Origin: Corallococcus exercitus | GTDB taxonomy: Bacteria > Myxococcota > Myxococcia > Myxococcales > Myxococcaceae | NCBI RefSeq assembly: GCF_003611585.1 | Contig: NZ_RAVW01000023.1 | Location: 1-44,549 of the forward strand | DNA: 44,549 nt | Direction of reading: 5' to 3' | In this document: positions 33,658 through 42,501 of the stretch, piece after piece | How the letters are laid out: each line of letters starts with the position of its first letter | Numbering within the stretch: position 1 is the first letter of the stretch | Made by a program: the position numbers and the translations under genes | Notes under the pieces: generated by a model | Databases searched by the model: none | Seen by the model: the letters and a program-made list of their open reading frames with translations, nothing else | What the model was told of the DNA's origin: nothing

Positions 33658-35442
33658 TCAGTCTACCTTGGCCATGCGGCGGCGATCACCGAGGAACTCT
33701 TCCACTCCCAGCACGATGTTCTTCGCCACCTCGTCCTGGTAGCGCTCGGACGCCAGGCGCTTCTCGTCCTCCGCGTGCGACAGGAAGGACGTCTCCACCA
33801 GGATGGCGGGCATCTTCGCGCCCAGGAGCACGTAGAACAGCGCCTCCTTGTGGCCCAGGTCCTTGATGCCGTCGTACTGGGTGGACAGGCCCGTCACCAG
33901 GTTGTGCTGCACGGCGTTCGCCAGCCGCGACGACTCCTCCGTGTTCGCCTTGGTGGCCAGGTCCGCCAGGATGAACTGCAGGTCGCTGATGCCCTTCTCG
34001 GAGGACGCGTTCTCACGCGCGGCCAGGCGGATGGAGTAGCGGTCCGCGGAGGTGTTGAGCGTGTACGTCTCGATGCCGCGCAGCTTGTGCGTCGCCGCCG
34101 AGTTGCAGTGCACCGAGATGAACAGGTCGCCGTGCGCCTCGTTGGCCAGCTTCGCGCGGTCCTCCAGGCGGATGAACGTGTCGTCGTCGCGGGTGAGCAC
34201 CACCTCCAGGCCCTTCTCCCGCAGGCCGTCCGCGACCTTCTTGGAGATGGCCAGCGCCACCTCCTTCTCCTTCGTCCCCGCCTTGCCCACCGCGCCGGAG
34301 TCGTGGCCGCCGTGGCCCGGGTCGATGACCACGCGCCGCACCTTCAGCCCCAGCTGCTCCGCCAGCGTCAGCTCCGCGTGGCGCGACTGCTTCGCCACCG
34401 CCTTGAGCCGAGCCTGCGCCACCTGCGCGTCCACCGGCGCCGTCACCGGGCGCGGAGCCTCCTGCACGGGCGACACCGGCGGCACCGGGCGCGACGACTT
34501 CGACGCCACGACCTCGGGCTGCGCCGGCTTCGCGGCCGGGGCCGTCTCCACCAGCGCGGGCGCCTTCGACGCCACGGCCGGGACCTCCACGCGGGCCTCC
34601 GGCTTCGCGGGCTGCGACGTCCCGTGCGAGGAGGCCACCGCCTCCGGAGCCTTCGCCGTGTCCTTCACGGCGTCCTTCGCATCCACGGCCCGGTCGGCCA
34701 CGGTGGGCGCGTCCACGATGTTCGCCGCCGCGTCCTTCGCGCTGTCCGTGCCGGAGGCAGGAGCGCTCGGCTCCAGGCGGGGCAGCGCCGGGGACGGCTC
34801 GCGCGCGAGCTTGCTGATGGCATCCACCAGCGGCGAGTTGGGGGTCGCGGCGGCGACGGCGGTGTCCGGCGTGGACTTCACCACCGGGGGCAGCGGCTTC
34901 ACGGTGGGCTTCGCGGGCGGCGTCCGGTTGGACGGGGGCAGCGAGGCCAGCAGCGCCTTGAGCTCCTTGCCCTGGTCGCCCTTGGGGTTGGTGGCCAGCG
35001 ACTCGTTGAGGATCTTCCGGGCCGCCTCCGGCTTGTCCAGGCGGTTGACGTGGATGCGCGCCAGCGCCAGCGCCGCGTCGTCCGCGAGCCGGTGCTTCGG
35101 GTGCGCCTCCACCAGCTTCGAGTAGTCCGCGATGGCCGCCTGCAGGTCCTCCTCCACGAAGGAGATGCGGCTCAGCTCCTGGAGCAGGTCGCCCGCGGTG
35201 AAGAGGGCGTCGGGGGCGCGGTCGCTCTTGGGGAAGCGCGTGGCCACGGCCTCGAAGCGGTGCACCACGTTGAGCCAGTGGTGGCGCAGCTTGCGGCGGG
35301 ACGCGTCGTCCTTCAGCGCGTAGTAGGAGCGGCGGGCCTGCTGGTACGCCTCCTCGGCTTCGTTGCGCTTGCTGGCCCCGACGGCGCTCGGGGCCGTGAG
35401 GAGCAGCATGGGCAGCACGAAGTGGGAGAAGCGTACGCGCAT
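33658..35442 (-). CDS. N-acetylmuramoyl-L-alanine amidase with TPR-like and proline-rich N-terminal part
   Basis: This 594-residue secreted amidase has a signal peptide (FVLPMLLLTAPSAVGA), then an N-terminal helical TPR-like domain about 25-165 (DAALALARIHV). A long Ala/Pro/Thr/Lys-rich flexible linker (165-360) precedes the Amidase_3 domain from about 368: VVIDPGHGGHDSGAVG (His ligand), KEKEVALAISKKV (Glu ligand), FISVHCNS (His ligand) and the catalytic ETSFLSH. The enzyme cleaves the amide bond between muramic acid and the peptide stem, acting in cell division and wall turnover. The domain order, with TPR-like region before amidase, is seen in related delta-proteobacterial proteins. It lies directly upstream of the SNF2 gene, 20 bp away. 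Confidence 0.92.
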   Translation of the reverse strand: MRVRFSHFVLPMLLLTAPSAVGASKRNEAEEAYQQARRSYYALKDDASRRKLRHHWLNVVHRFEAVATRFPKSDRAPDALFTAGDLLQELSRISFVEEDLQAAIADYSKLVEAHPKHRLADDAALALARIHVNRLDKPEAARKILNESLATNPKGDQGKELKALLASLPPSNRTPPAKPTVKPLPPVVKSTPDTAVAAATPNSPLVDAISKLAREPSPALPRLEPSAPASGTDSAKDAAANIVDAPTVADRAVDAKDAVKDTAKAPEAVASSHGTSQPAKPEARVEVPAVASKAPALVETAPAAKPAQPEVVASKSSRPVPPVSPVQEAPRPVTAPVDAQVAQARLKAVAKQSRHAELTLAEQLGLKVRRVVIDPGHGGHDSGAVGKAGTKEKEVALAISKKVADGLREKGLEVVLTRDDDTFIRLEDRAKLANEAHGDLFISVHCNSAATHKLRGIETYTLNTSADRYSIRLAARENASSEKGISDLQFILADLATKANTEESSRLANAVQHNLVTGLSTQYDGIKDLGHKEALFYVLLGAKMPAILVETSFLSHAEDEKRLASERYQDEVAKNIVLGVEEFLGDRRRMAKVD

Positions 35443-35526
35443 GGAAGCCTCCGGACGTTGCAGCTACAGGCGTGTGTCACACGGCCTCCGGGGGCCAGCA
35501 ACTTTTCAACCCCACCTGTCCGTCCG

Positions 35527-36294
35527 TCAGCGCACCCAGCCCAGCGTCCGCGCCAGCTCCTCGTCGATAACGCGGCACCAGCCCGGCTCGCCGGGCACCA
35601 CGGCCGCCAGCACCTTGCCGCCGTTGCGCACCGGGGCCCGCTGGGGGCGGCAGCGCGCCCGCACGGCATGTTTCACGTCCTGGCGGAAGAAGTGCGCGGG
35701 GAACACCGCCTCGCCCTTCCCTTCCGGGAGGTAGCCGTCGTCCGGGGTGAGCCACACCAGCGCGCCCAGGCGCAGGGGCACCACCTCCCGGCGCCACAGC
35801 CGCCGCACCTCCCACGCGAAGCCGGCCAGCGCCACCAGCGAGCCCAGGCCCAGGCCCCAGGGCAAGAGGCCCACCCGGGCCGCCCGCGCCCGAGCGTGGG
35901 TCGCCTCGCGAGGACGTCCCGGCTGGGAGGGATCCACCAGCAGCTGCACCCGGGCGCCGTGGCCCAGGCCCGCCGCGTGCTCCGCGTCCGTGCGCACCCC
36001 GGAGACGGAGTGCTCTTCGCCCGCGAACGTGTAGAGGACGTCCAGCGTGCCCTCCGCGTCCTCGCGCTGGTTCAGGGGCGGTGCGTGGCTTGCGCCCACC
36101 AGCGCGTCCACCAGCTCCGCGCGGGCCGTGAAGCGCTGCTCCTCCACGAAGTAGCGCCCCAGGTAGCCGGCGCCCAGGCCCAGCACGGCAATCACCGTCA
36201 GGCCCAGCACCACCCCGCGCACCAGTCGCGTCACCGCCCCAGGCACCTGGGCGAGTCGGACACGGCGGGGGGCATGGGGGATGGCGAGTTGCAT
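35527..36294 (-). CDS. DUF3592-like membrane protein
   Basis: The 255-residue protein has a first membrane helix about 22-45 (LVRGVVLGLTVIAVLGLGAGYL), an extracytoplasmic domain with beta strands (TLDVLYTFAGEEHSVSGV and VQLLVDPSQPGRP) and a second membrane helix near 140-160 (GLGLGSLVALAGFAWEV), then a cytoplasmic part with Trp/Cys residues. The VDPxxPxxA-type motif after the domain is characteristic of DUF3592. It begins at MQLAIPHAP, because the earlier frame is not conserved-looking, and lies 14 bp after the Imm52 gene's stop on the same strand, so it may be co-transcribed with the toxin-immunity pair. The function is unknown. Confidence 0.7.
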   Translation of the reverse strand: MQLAIPHAPRRVRLAQVPGAVTRLVRGVVLGLTVIAVLGLGAGYLGRYFVEEQRFTARAELVDALVGASHAPPLNQREDAEGTLDVLYTFAGEEHSVSGVRTDAEHAAGLGHGARVQLLVDPSQPGRPREATHARARAARVGLLPWGLGLGSLVALAGFAWEVRRLWRREVVPLRLGALVWLTPDDGYLPEGKGEAVFPAHFFRQDVKHAVRARCRPQRAPVRNGGKVLAAVVPGEPGWCRVIDEELARTLGWVR

Positions 36295-36308
36295 GGCGGG
36301 CGCGAAGC

Positions 36309-37055
36309 CTACTTTTGGGGCTGGAGTGGCCTCAAGAGACCCGCCCGGTCCAGGAGTTCCCGCACCCGCTCCGCGAGTGCCACATGCTCCGGGTTGCTGA
36401 CCGTGAAGCGCTCCGGGGTCAGGATGATGAGCGTGCCCTTGTCCTCCACATTCTCGACGCGCACGGGGGCAGGCAGTAGGGGCACCCTTCCCCGGTGCCT
36501 TGCGAGGTACGTCACCCATCCGACGTAAGGGGCCCCCTTGGCACGGTGTGGTTTCATCAGGTCGCGATGTTGTTCCGAGATCGCCACGCCCCAATCAGGC
36601 TCCCAGGCGGCGGCCGTTTCACGCACCAGCCTGGTCAGGACAGGCGCGGTCAACACCCGCTCGCTGCTCGGTCCTCGACTCGGCAGGGTGAATACGCAGT
36701 GGTTGTTCACCCACTCAGAGTAGCCGCCGCATGCGATGAGGAAACCACTGACCTCGTATTCGTCGGCCGCTCCATTCCATCCCCCGAGACTGAATCCGAG
36801 GTCTGCGAAAGTCCGGTCCCGCCCCTGGCGGACGAACGATTCCAGCTCCGCGGAGGCGGGACCAATGGATCGCTTCAGGGCATCCTTGCGCGACTTGCCT
36901 TGCTGGAACCAACGGGCGAAAGACGGATCCACCGTCGCAAGAGCCGTAATGAGGACGGCCAGTCGTCTCGCGCAATCCTCGGACGACTCTTGCCTCGGCC
37001 CCCAGTAGACGCCTGCGGAGTAGCTGTCTGTCACGGCCCGCTGTTCCTTGTTCAT
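36309..37055 (-). CDS. Imm52-family immunity protein
   Basis: The 248-residue soluble protein has the Imm52 appearance: SYSAGVYWGPRQESSEDCARR at the N-terminus, FARWFQQGKSRKDALKR, FSLGGWNGAADEYEVSGFLI and the later VGWVTYLARHRGRVPLLP. Imm52 proteins are the known partners of Tox-REase-5 nuclease toxins. Its ATG overlaps the stop of the toxin gene (ATGA), giving one transcript and coupled translation. It has no signal peptide, consistent with neutralising a cytoplasmic nuclease. Composition by eye is less G/C-rich than flanking housekeeping genes. Confidence 0.85.
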   Translation of the reverse strand: MNKEQRAVTDSYSAGVYWGPRQESSEDCARRLAVLITALATVDPSFARWFQQGKSRKDALKRSIGPASAELESFVRQGRDRTFADLGFSLGGWNGAADEYEVSGFLIACGGYSEWVNNHCVFTLPSRGPSSERVLTAPVLTRLVRETAAAWEPDWGVAISEQHRDLMKPHRAKGAPYVGWVTYLARHRGRVPLLPAPVRVENVEDKGTLIILTPERFTVSNPEHVALAERVRELLDRAGLLRPLQPQK

Positions 37056-38557
37056 GAGAGAGGACGAGCGAAGACGACCTCAATGCCGTCCAGGTCGTTG
37101 GCATCGAACAGCTTCCGGATGGCTTCCGCCGTCTTCTCTTCCGCAATGTACCACCGGATCGGCGTTCCTCTTGCTGCACGGAGCTGCCTTCGCGCCTGGT
37201 CGACGAGGGCCTTTGCTCCCGACTTCTCGAACCAGACCTTGGGCGAAAGGTTATCGAGGAACTTGTTCGCATAACCGGGGCCCTTCGCCTCCAGGAGCAC
37301 GCCGTCCTTGAAGCCATCGAACTTCACGCCTCCGCTGTTCTGGCCCACGCCGCCAATCCAGTAGGCGTCATCAGCCGGGTGCCCGGTGATCTGCTCCTGG
37401 TAACGTTGGGCACGCTCAGACATCGACTCATTGGCGGGGCCCCACTGCCCCGGCCCCTTGGAAGGCGTTGCTCCCATCGAGGACGTATTCGCCCGCTGAA
37501 GGATGATGGCTGCCCCAGACCCGCCACTCCACACCGCCACCGCGCGTCCCACCGGCACCGCGATGCGCTCCAGTGCCAGCGCCCCCTCCGCTGACAGGGC
37601 GAGTACCGGTACCGTGACCTCGGCCCCCGCGGACAGGCCGGTCACCGTGCGTGTCGTCGCCGAGGCCGCTCCCCAAGTGGCGATGACGTTCGTCGTCAGC
37701 CGCGCCACTTCGCGAATCTGCTCTCCCTTTGTCATGTACCGGAAGCGTTCCCAGTAGGCGGGCGACGACGCGATGAGGGCTGCCAGACCGGATGGCAGGT
37801 TGCTCAATCCCGCGAGGCTGTCCATGGGGCGGGAGAGCGCCTTCCCCAATCCGTGGTACAGATCCACGAAGGCGTCCTCGGCGCCATCCAGTGAGCGGTT
37901 GATGACGTCCGCGTCGTCGTACACCTCCGCCAGGGGCCGCCAGTCCAAAGTCTCAAGTCGCGCGTCCACGACGCGGAAGACACCGCCTTTGCCGCTGTAG
38001 AAGCGGCCCAGCTCGAAGCCGTTCGCGCGGAAGGCACCATCCCGCCACTCGACGGGCGCCACCTTCTGCTGGGTACGTCCAGTAAGGGCCCATGCGAGGT
38101 AGCCATCCGGTCGCAGCACCGCCAACTGCTCCCGGGCAATCCTCGTCATCCTCCGAGCCAACTCCTCGCGAGAAACCTCACCTTGCTCCAGCACCTCCCG
38201 CAGGAGGAAGCCTGCTGTCATGCGCGGCGGAAAGGTGCCAAGCGTCACGGGCTTCTCCATCAACCGGTCCAGCACCTCTACAGCGTCGTCAGGCGTGAAG
38301 GGATTGCGGCGCAGTGGAAGCTCGTCCACATCCTCCAGCCCGGCTCGGACCAGCAGTTTTTCGAAAGCCTCCAGGTCCAGCAGGTCCATCTCCCGGGCCT
38401 GCCGTGAAACCTTTCCGTGATCATCGGAGGCTTGCGCATCATGGGCCGTACGCTGCCGGAGGACTCGCGAGCCTCCTCTGGCGGAGGCTGATTCCACTCC
38501 GGCACAGCCGGCCAGCATCAAGACACAGCCGAGAACCACGATACTGACTGACCGCAT
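37052..38557 (-). CDS. Lipoprotein polymorphic toxin with C-terminal Tox-REase-5 nuclease domain
   Basis: This is a 501-residue lipoprotein. The ATG was chosen because GGAG lies 7 bp upstream and the signal peptide MRSVSIVVLGCVLMLAGC follows directly, with lipidated Cys18. An N-terminal helical part (about 40-200) precedes a hydrophobic region near 240-330 (LSNLPSGLAALIASSPAYWE, TTRTVTGLSAGAEV). The last 100 residues form a PD-(D/E)xK nuclease-like domain: GGVKFDGFKDGVLLEAKG with Asp414, Glu423 and Lys425 in DxxxxxxxxExK spacing, and QARRQLRAARGTPIRWYIAE as the following core, which is the Tox-REase-5 pattern. Imm52 is encoded directly downstream. The lipidated N-terminus suggests outer-membrane exchange delivery, as in Sit toxins, rather than a T6SS; no VgrG, PAAR or RHS parts are nearby. 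Confidence 0.85.
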   Translation of the reverse strand: MRSVSIVVLGCVLMLAGCAGVESASARGGSRVLRQRTAHDAQASDDHGKVSRQAREMDLLDLEAFEKLLVRAGLEDVDELPLRRNPFTPDDAVEVLDRLMEKPVTLGTFPPRMTAGFLLREVLEQGEVSREELARRMTRIAREQLAVLRPDGYLAWALTGRTQQKVAPVEWRDGAFRANGFELGRFYSGKGGVFRVVDARLETLDWRPLAEVYDDADVINRSLDGAEDAFVDLYHGLGKALSRPMDSLAGLSNLPSGLAALIASSPAYWERFRYMTKGEQIREVARLTTNVIATWGAASATTRTVTGLSAGAEVTVPVLALSAEGALALERIAVPVGRAVAVWSGGSGAAIILQRANTSSMGATPSKGPGQWGPANESMSERAQRYQEQITGHPADDAYWIGGVGQNSGGVKFDGFKDGVLLEAKGPGYANKFLDNLSPKVWFEKSGAKALVDQARRQLRAARGTPIRWYIAEEKTAEAIRKLFDANDLDGIEVVFARPLS

Positions 38558-38768
38558 CGTCCACTCCACGGCGCCCTTCGGAGGTCAGGCGCCACGACTG
38601 CTTCCACTCCAGCCTGCATTGAAGCGCTGGGAAGAGGGAACCTGGGCGCTCGATCCGGAATCGCTCGCATCGAATGGAGGCCACGGTGTGCTGGGGCTCG
38701 TCATGAGCGGCGCTCGTCAGCCGCGCGGCGTAGGATTCCTCCGTTGGGTCGAACCCACAGGGGGAATC

Positions 38769-39536
38769 ATGAAGGCACGCGGCTTCGTGGTGATGACGGT
38801 CGTACTGGCGTGGGCGGGCGTGGCGGGCGCGGAGCCCCGGCCGGCCCAGCTCATCATCTGGGGTGGCGGCAAGGACACCGCCGAAGCCGAGGCGTCCCTG
38901 GGCCGGTGGCAGCAGCGCGCGAAGATGGACGAATGGGACGGGACGCTGAAGGTGGCCGAGGGCTACCCGCGCATCGTCCAGAGCCACACCGTGCCGGGGC
39001 TCAAGCCGGGTTTCGTGGTGGTGGTGCTCGGAGCCTGTGAGCCGGCCGCGGGGCCGAAGGTGCTGGAGACGCTCAAGGCCTTCGAGCCGGCCGCGTACGC
39101 GCGCGACGTGACGTGGGCGGAGCCCCTGGCGTGCCCCCAGCTCGGCCCCGAGTGGCGTGTCCTCCAGTCGAAGTCGTGGAAGAAGAAGGACGGCACCCTG
39201 ACGGCCGTCCTCCTGCAGACCCCGGAGACGAAGGAGCCGCACGCGCCGACCCGCCAGGCCTTGCGCGTGATGCTGCGAGCCCCCGACGGGCAGGTGCTCG
39301 GCCTGGACGAGCGCAACGGCGAGCCCGCCGTGGATGAATTCGCGATGAAGCCGGGGTTCATCCCCACCCTGGACGGAGCGGGGCCGACGGTGACCTACCT
39401 CACCCACGAGGCCGGCTGCACGGGGGGCCCGAACGTCTTCGAGACGCGGGTGAAGTACGGCATCGACGGCGACACGCTGTCGACCCCGGAACGCACGCGG
39501 CTCCTCGTGGACAACACCCATAACTGCGACCGGTGA
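38769..39536 (+). CDS. Secreted protein of unknown family
   Basis: This 255-residue protein has a signal peptide (MKARGFVVMTVVLAWAGVAGA; likely cleavage after AGA). The mature part has two short strand-rich segments (QLIIWGGGKDTAEAEASLGRW, then PGFVVVVLGACEPAAGPKVLETLKAF) resembling a SPOR-like peptidoglycan-binding fold. A second domain follows (RVLQSKSWKKKDGTLTAVLLQTPE and FIPTLDGAGPTVTYLTHEAGC). Cysteines include GACEP, LACPQ, AGCTGG and NCDR, possibly two disulfides. The start follows GGGGGA by 4 bp. It is divergent from the toxin gene and convergent with the DUF2381 gene. No clear family name can be given. Confidence 0.65.
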   Translation: MKARGFVVMTVVLAWAGVAGAEPRPAQLIIWGGGKDTAEAEASLGRWQQRAKMDEWDGTLKVAEGYPRIVQSHTVPGLKPGFVVVVLGACEPAAGPKVLETLKAFEPAAYARDVTWAEPLACPQLGPEWRVLQSKSWKKKDGTLTAVLLQTPETKEPHAPTRQALRVMLRAPDGQVLGLDERNGEPAVDEFAMKPGFIPTLDGAGPTVTYLTHEAGCTGGPNVFETRVKYGIDGDTLSTPERTRLLVDNTHNCDR

Positions 39537-39549
39537 GGGCCGCGAGGGC

Positions 39550-40467
39550 TCAAGGGAACGTCACGTTGCCGAGCGTGATGCTCCGCAGCCCGTCTGCCTC
39601 CCAGAGCTTGAGCGTGAAGGGCCCTTGGACAGCAGCCGCCGGAGCCTCGGCCTCGACAATCACGCGCGCGCCTGGACCGCCTGGCGGTATTGGCGTTGAT
39701 TGCCACACACGCAGGACCTTCAACTCCTCGCCCGGCCTGCCTTTGAGCGTCGCACCCTCCGCCGTCCACGGTCGTGTTCCCGTCTTCACATCAATCCAGA
39801 CATCCACGGCCACCAGCTTGCTGGAGTGATAGCTGGTGATGATGGATGCTCCGAGCCCGTTGGCCGCCGTTTTCGCGACAGCCTTGGTCAGGATTTGCCC
39901 CGCCACACCGCTCGGATCCAATCCGCCATTGAAAAGGATGCCCGTCAATCCACCAGGTGCCTTGTGCTCGGATATCAGGCGCGCCAGTTCCTCCTGGCAA
40001 CGGAAGGTCTCCGCGCGCGCATCCCGGGCTTCTTGCTGATACGTCTCGATCGTCCGCTGTGCCCGGTAGACTTCGATGGTGGCCTCCGCCTTCGCCGGAT
40101 GCACCTTCAGCAAGAACACCGCGTTCGATGGCGCCGAGCCGTCCCGGAAGCGCACCATCAGCTTGAATCGTTCGCCCGGAGTGGCGCTCACTGAAGGCAC
40201 AAGCCTGAGGGTGGCCTGCCCCACATCCACCAGGGAAAAGCGGTGGCGGTTCTCCAGTTCAACGCTCTCGCGCTGCAGCTCTGAGTCGAAGAGGAGCATC
40301 GTCGAAAGGCCCGGGCTGACCACCACTTCACTGGCGCTCCCAGCTTCCTCCGGGCTCAATTCGATGCGCCTTGCCCCTGGCACTGAAGACGACATCTCCG
40401 GCTGTGCAGTCGCCGAACTCCCAGCGAGAAGCAGTCCCAGCAGAACGACAAGCGATGAAGAAGGCAC
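39550..40467 (-). CDS. DUF2381-family protein (myxobacterial paralogous family)
   Basis: The protein has 305 residues with a signal peptide (VVLLGLLLAGSSATAQ). It has the DUF2381/TIGR02268 pattern of myxobacteria: RRIELSPEEAGSASEVVVSPGLSTMLLFDSEL, the strand TLRLVPSVSATPGERFKLMVRF, VFLLKVHPAKAEATIEVYR, then a coiled-coil-like stretch (RAQRTIETYQQEARDARAET) and a final beta-rich C-terminal half. The GTG start lies 24 bp after the kinase gene's stop, so they are probably one transcript. It is likely periplasmic or surface-exposed. In other myxobacteria the family sits next to Ser/Thr kinases, as here. The function is unknown. Confidence 0.85.
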   Translation of the reverse strand: MPSSSLVVLLGLLLAGSSATAQPEMSSSVPGARRIELSPEEAGSASEVVVSPGLSTMLLFDSELQRESVELENRHRFSLVDVGQATLRLVPSVSATPGERFKLMVRFRDGSAPSNAVFLLKVHPAKAEATIEVYRAQRTIETYQQEARDARAETFRCQEELARLISEHKAPGGLTGILFNGGLDPSGVAGQILTKAVAKTAANGLGASIITSYHSSKLVAVDVWIDVKTGTRPWTAEGATLKGRPGEELKVLRVWQSTPIPPGGPGARVIVEAEAPAAAVQGPFTLKLWEADGLRSITLGNVTFP

Positions 40468-40491
40468 TCGACAGTCTTTCCGTAGGAGTCG

Positions 40492-42312
40492 CTACTCGAA
40501 CTCAGTAACCGCCTTCACATAGGCAGTCGTCCAGATACGCGCTCGGTCGGGAGAGTCATCGCCTGCTTCTCGCGCCATCCCTCGCGGCCCCTCTTCGGCA
40601 TGGACATCAAAACATACAGGGAAGCTGTCTCCCTCTGCCGTTGTCGCCCAGGTAAGGCGAGCAAAGACACGGTCACGCACGATGCTCCGCCCTGACAAAA
40701 CGGAGCCGCCCGGCAGGCCTTTCCAGCTACCCAAGAGGTGGACTTCCACAGGGCCCTCTCCAATGGAAATGATCCGAGCGTCTCCCTTCGCGAAGAGCGC
40801 CGGCTGCTTGTCTCCGATGTCCACCCCCCGCTTCTCCATGGCCTTCACCGCCCCCACCGGACACGGCTCTGGCGGCGGAGCCGGGCGCACCTGCGGACCC
40901 GGGCACGCGAGCGCGGTGCAGGCCGCCGCCGTGCTCACCGCACGGGCCATGGTGCTCATGCCCGTCTTCGCGGGCTTCGAGGGGAGCTGAAGGGGCTGCG
41001 TGTCTTTCGGCGGCGTCGTCACGGTGGCTGAGTCCTCCTGGAGCGTCGCGGGGAGCGCGACGGCCGCGGCAGTGGCCTCCGGCCCGGTGGGAGCTGCGGC
41101 GCGGTCAGCTTGAGGGGACTCCCCAGAGGCCGCTACTTCCTGACGGGCGGGATCCACTCCAGCGACTCGCGACGTCCAAAGCAGCAGCGTGGCCCCCGCC
41201 GCGATCAGCATCAGGGCCAGCGCCACCATCGCCCAAGCTCGCGACCGTCGACGCGGCTTCGGCACCGACTTCACGGTGGTCCCGGGTGCCGTCACCTCCG
41301 CATCGGCAGCGGGTGGTGGCGCCCGCTTGCCCCGGCGAGGCCGGTACAGCGGCGCACGCATCCACCGGTCCAGGCTGTCCCGGCCCCCTACTGTCGTCGC
41401 GGTGTCCTCGCCGAAGGCATCGCAGAGCGGCACGTCCCACGCCGTGTCCGCGCCCGCGAGCACCTGCTCCAGCTCCGTCACGGCGGCCAGGGCGCTCAAC
41501 GTGCGCGTCTCCGGCGTCTTCTCCAGGAGGCGCATGCACACGTCGCTCAGCGCCAGGGGCACCCGTGCATTCTCCGTGTGGGGCGGCGTTGGTTCGCGGG
41601 TCATGACGTCCTCGATGAAGCTGGCGTCGTCGGTCCCATCGAAGGGCTTCCGCGCCGTCAGCAGCGCGTAGAGGACCAGGCCCAGCGCCCACAAATCGTC
41701 CGAAGGACCCGCGCTGTACCGCGCTCCGGGCGAGCGCGCATGCTGCCGGAAGTACCGCCACGCCTCCGGAGCGCGGTACTCCGGCGTCCCCGGCGGCAGG
41801 ATGTCCACCGTCAGCCCACGAGCGCCCTCGTAGTCGCCAATGCCGAAGTCCACCAGCTTCGCCATGCCGTCCGAGGCGCGCACCATGACGTTGGCCTCCT
41901 TCACGTCCCGGTGCAGCACCCCCGCCGCGTGCGAAGCCGCCAGCGCCCGCGCCACGTCCAGCGCCACGCGAGCCACCTGCCGCGCCGTGGGGTTCTCCTC
42001 GTCCGCCCAGACGTCCAGCCGGCGCCCGTCCACGTACTCCATGACGATGACGGCGAATCGCGGCGCTCCGGGTGGCCACAGGCCATAGCCCTGGAGGCCC
42101 ACGACGTTGGGGTGGCGAAGCTTCAAGAGGATGGAGACTTCGCGCTCCACCCGCTCTCCCACGCGCGGCAGGTGCAGCAACTTCAAGGCGAAGCGCTGCC
42201 CCGCGTTGCGCGCGAGGTACACCGTGCCGAAGCCCCCCTGCCCCAGCTGGCGCTCGACCGTGTAGCCCAGCACCTCGGCCCCAGGCGACAGGATGGCGGG
42301 CGGCGGCCTCAT
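40492..42312 (-). CDS. Membrane serine/threonine protein kinase with periplasmic tail
   Basis: This 606-residue Hanks-type kinase has a Gly loop GQGGFGTVYLA (24-34), Lys44 in FALKLL, the catalytic HRDVKEANV (Asp136), DFG at Asp155, and PEYRAPEAWRYF in the activation segment. The cytoplasmic kinase domain ends near 300. A juxtamembrane basic stretch (KPRRRSRAWAM) leads to one membrane helix at about 357-379. The outer part is Pro/Ala-rich, has a pair of short Cys segments (TACTALACPG) and a beta-rich domain at the C-terminus (KGDARIISIGEGPVEVHLLGSW). The ATG is the first Met before the kinase lobe (MRPPPAILSP); a long upstream frame has no conserved sequence. DUF2381 follows within 24 bp. Confidence 0.93.
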   Translation of the reverse strand: MRPPPAILSPGAEVLGYTVERQLGQGGFGTVYLARNAGQRFALKLLHLPRVGERVEREVSILLKLRHPNVVGLQGYGLWPPGAPRFAVIVMEYVDGRRLDVWADEENPTARQVARVALDVARALAASHAAGVLHRDVKEANVMVRASDGMAKLVDFGIGDYEGARGLTVDILPPGTPEYRAPEAWRYFRQHARSPGARYSAGPSDDLWALGLVLYALLTARKPFDGTDDASFIEDVMTREPTPPHTENARVPLALSDVCMRLLEKTPETRTLSALAAVTELEQVLAGADTAWDVPLCDAFGEDTATTVGGRDSLDRWMRAPLYRPRRGKRAPPPAADAEVTAPGTTVKSVPKPRRRSRAWAMVALALMLIAAGATLLLWTSRVAGVDPARQEVAASGESPQADRAAAPTGPEATAAAVALPATLQEDSATVTTPPKDTQPLQLPSKPAKTGMSTMARAVSTAAACTALACPGPQVRPAPPPEPCPVGAVKAMEKRGVDIGDKQPALFAKGDARIISIGEGPVEVHLLGSWKGLPGGSVLSGRSIVRDRVFARLTWATTAEGDSFPVCFDVHAEEGPRGMAREAGDDSPDRARIWTTAYVKAVTEFE

Positions 42313-42501
42313 GGCGTCCTCCCTCGGGGACTTCGGGCCACTCGCATGCGACGTCCTCCCAGCGGGCGCGCACGCTACCAGAAGCACGGGAAGCCCGGGA
42401 AACCATCCCCGTGAATCCACCGCGCGAGACGTGCTCGCTCCTCCCTCTGGGGCTTGCCTCAATGGATTCACTGTTCTGGCCCTCCAAAGTACATAGGGTC
42501 C

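Noticed and set aside
33775-36528. A plus-strand open frame of about 900 codons over the amidase and DUF3592 gene
   Set aside because: It is Arg/His/Val-rich shadow sequence of the amidase with no recognisable domain.
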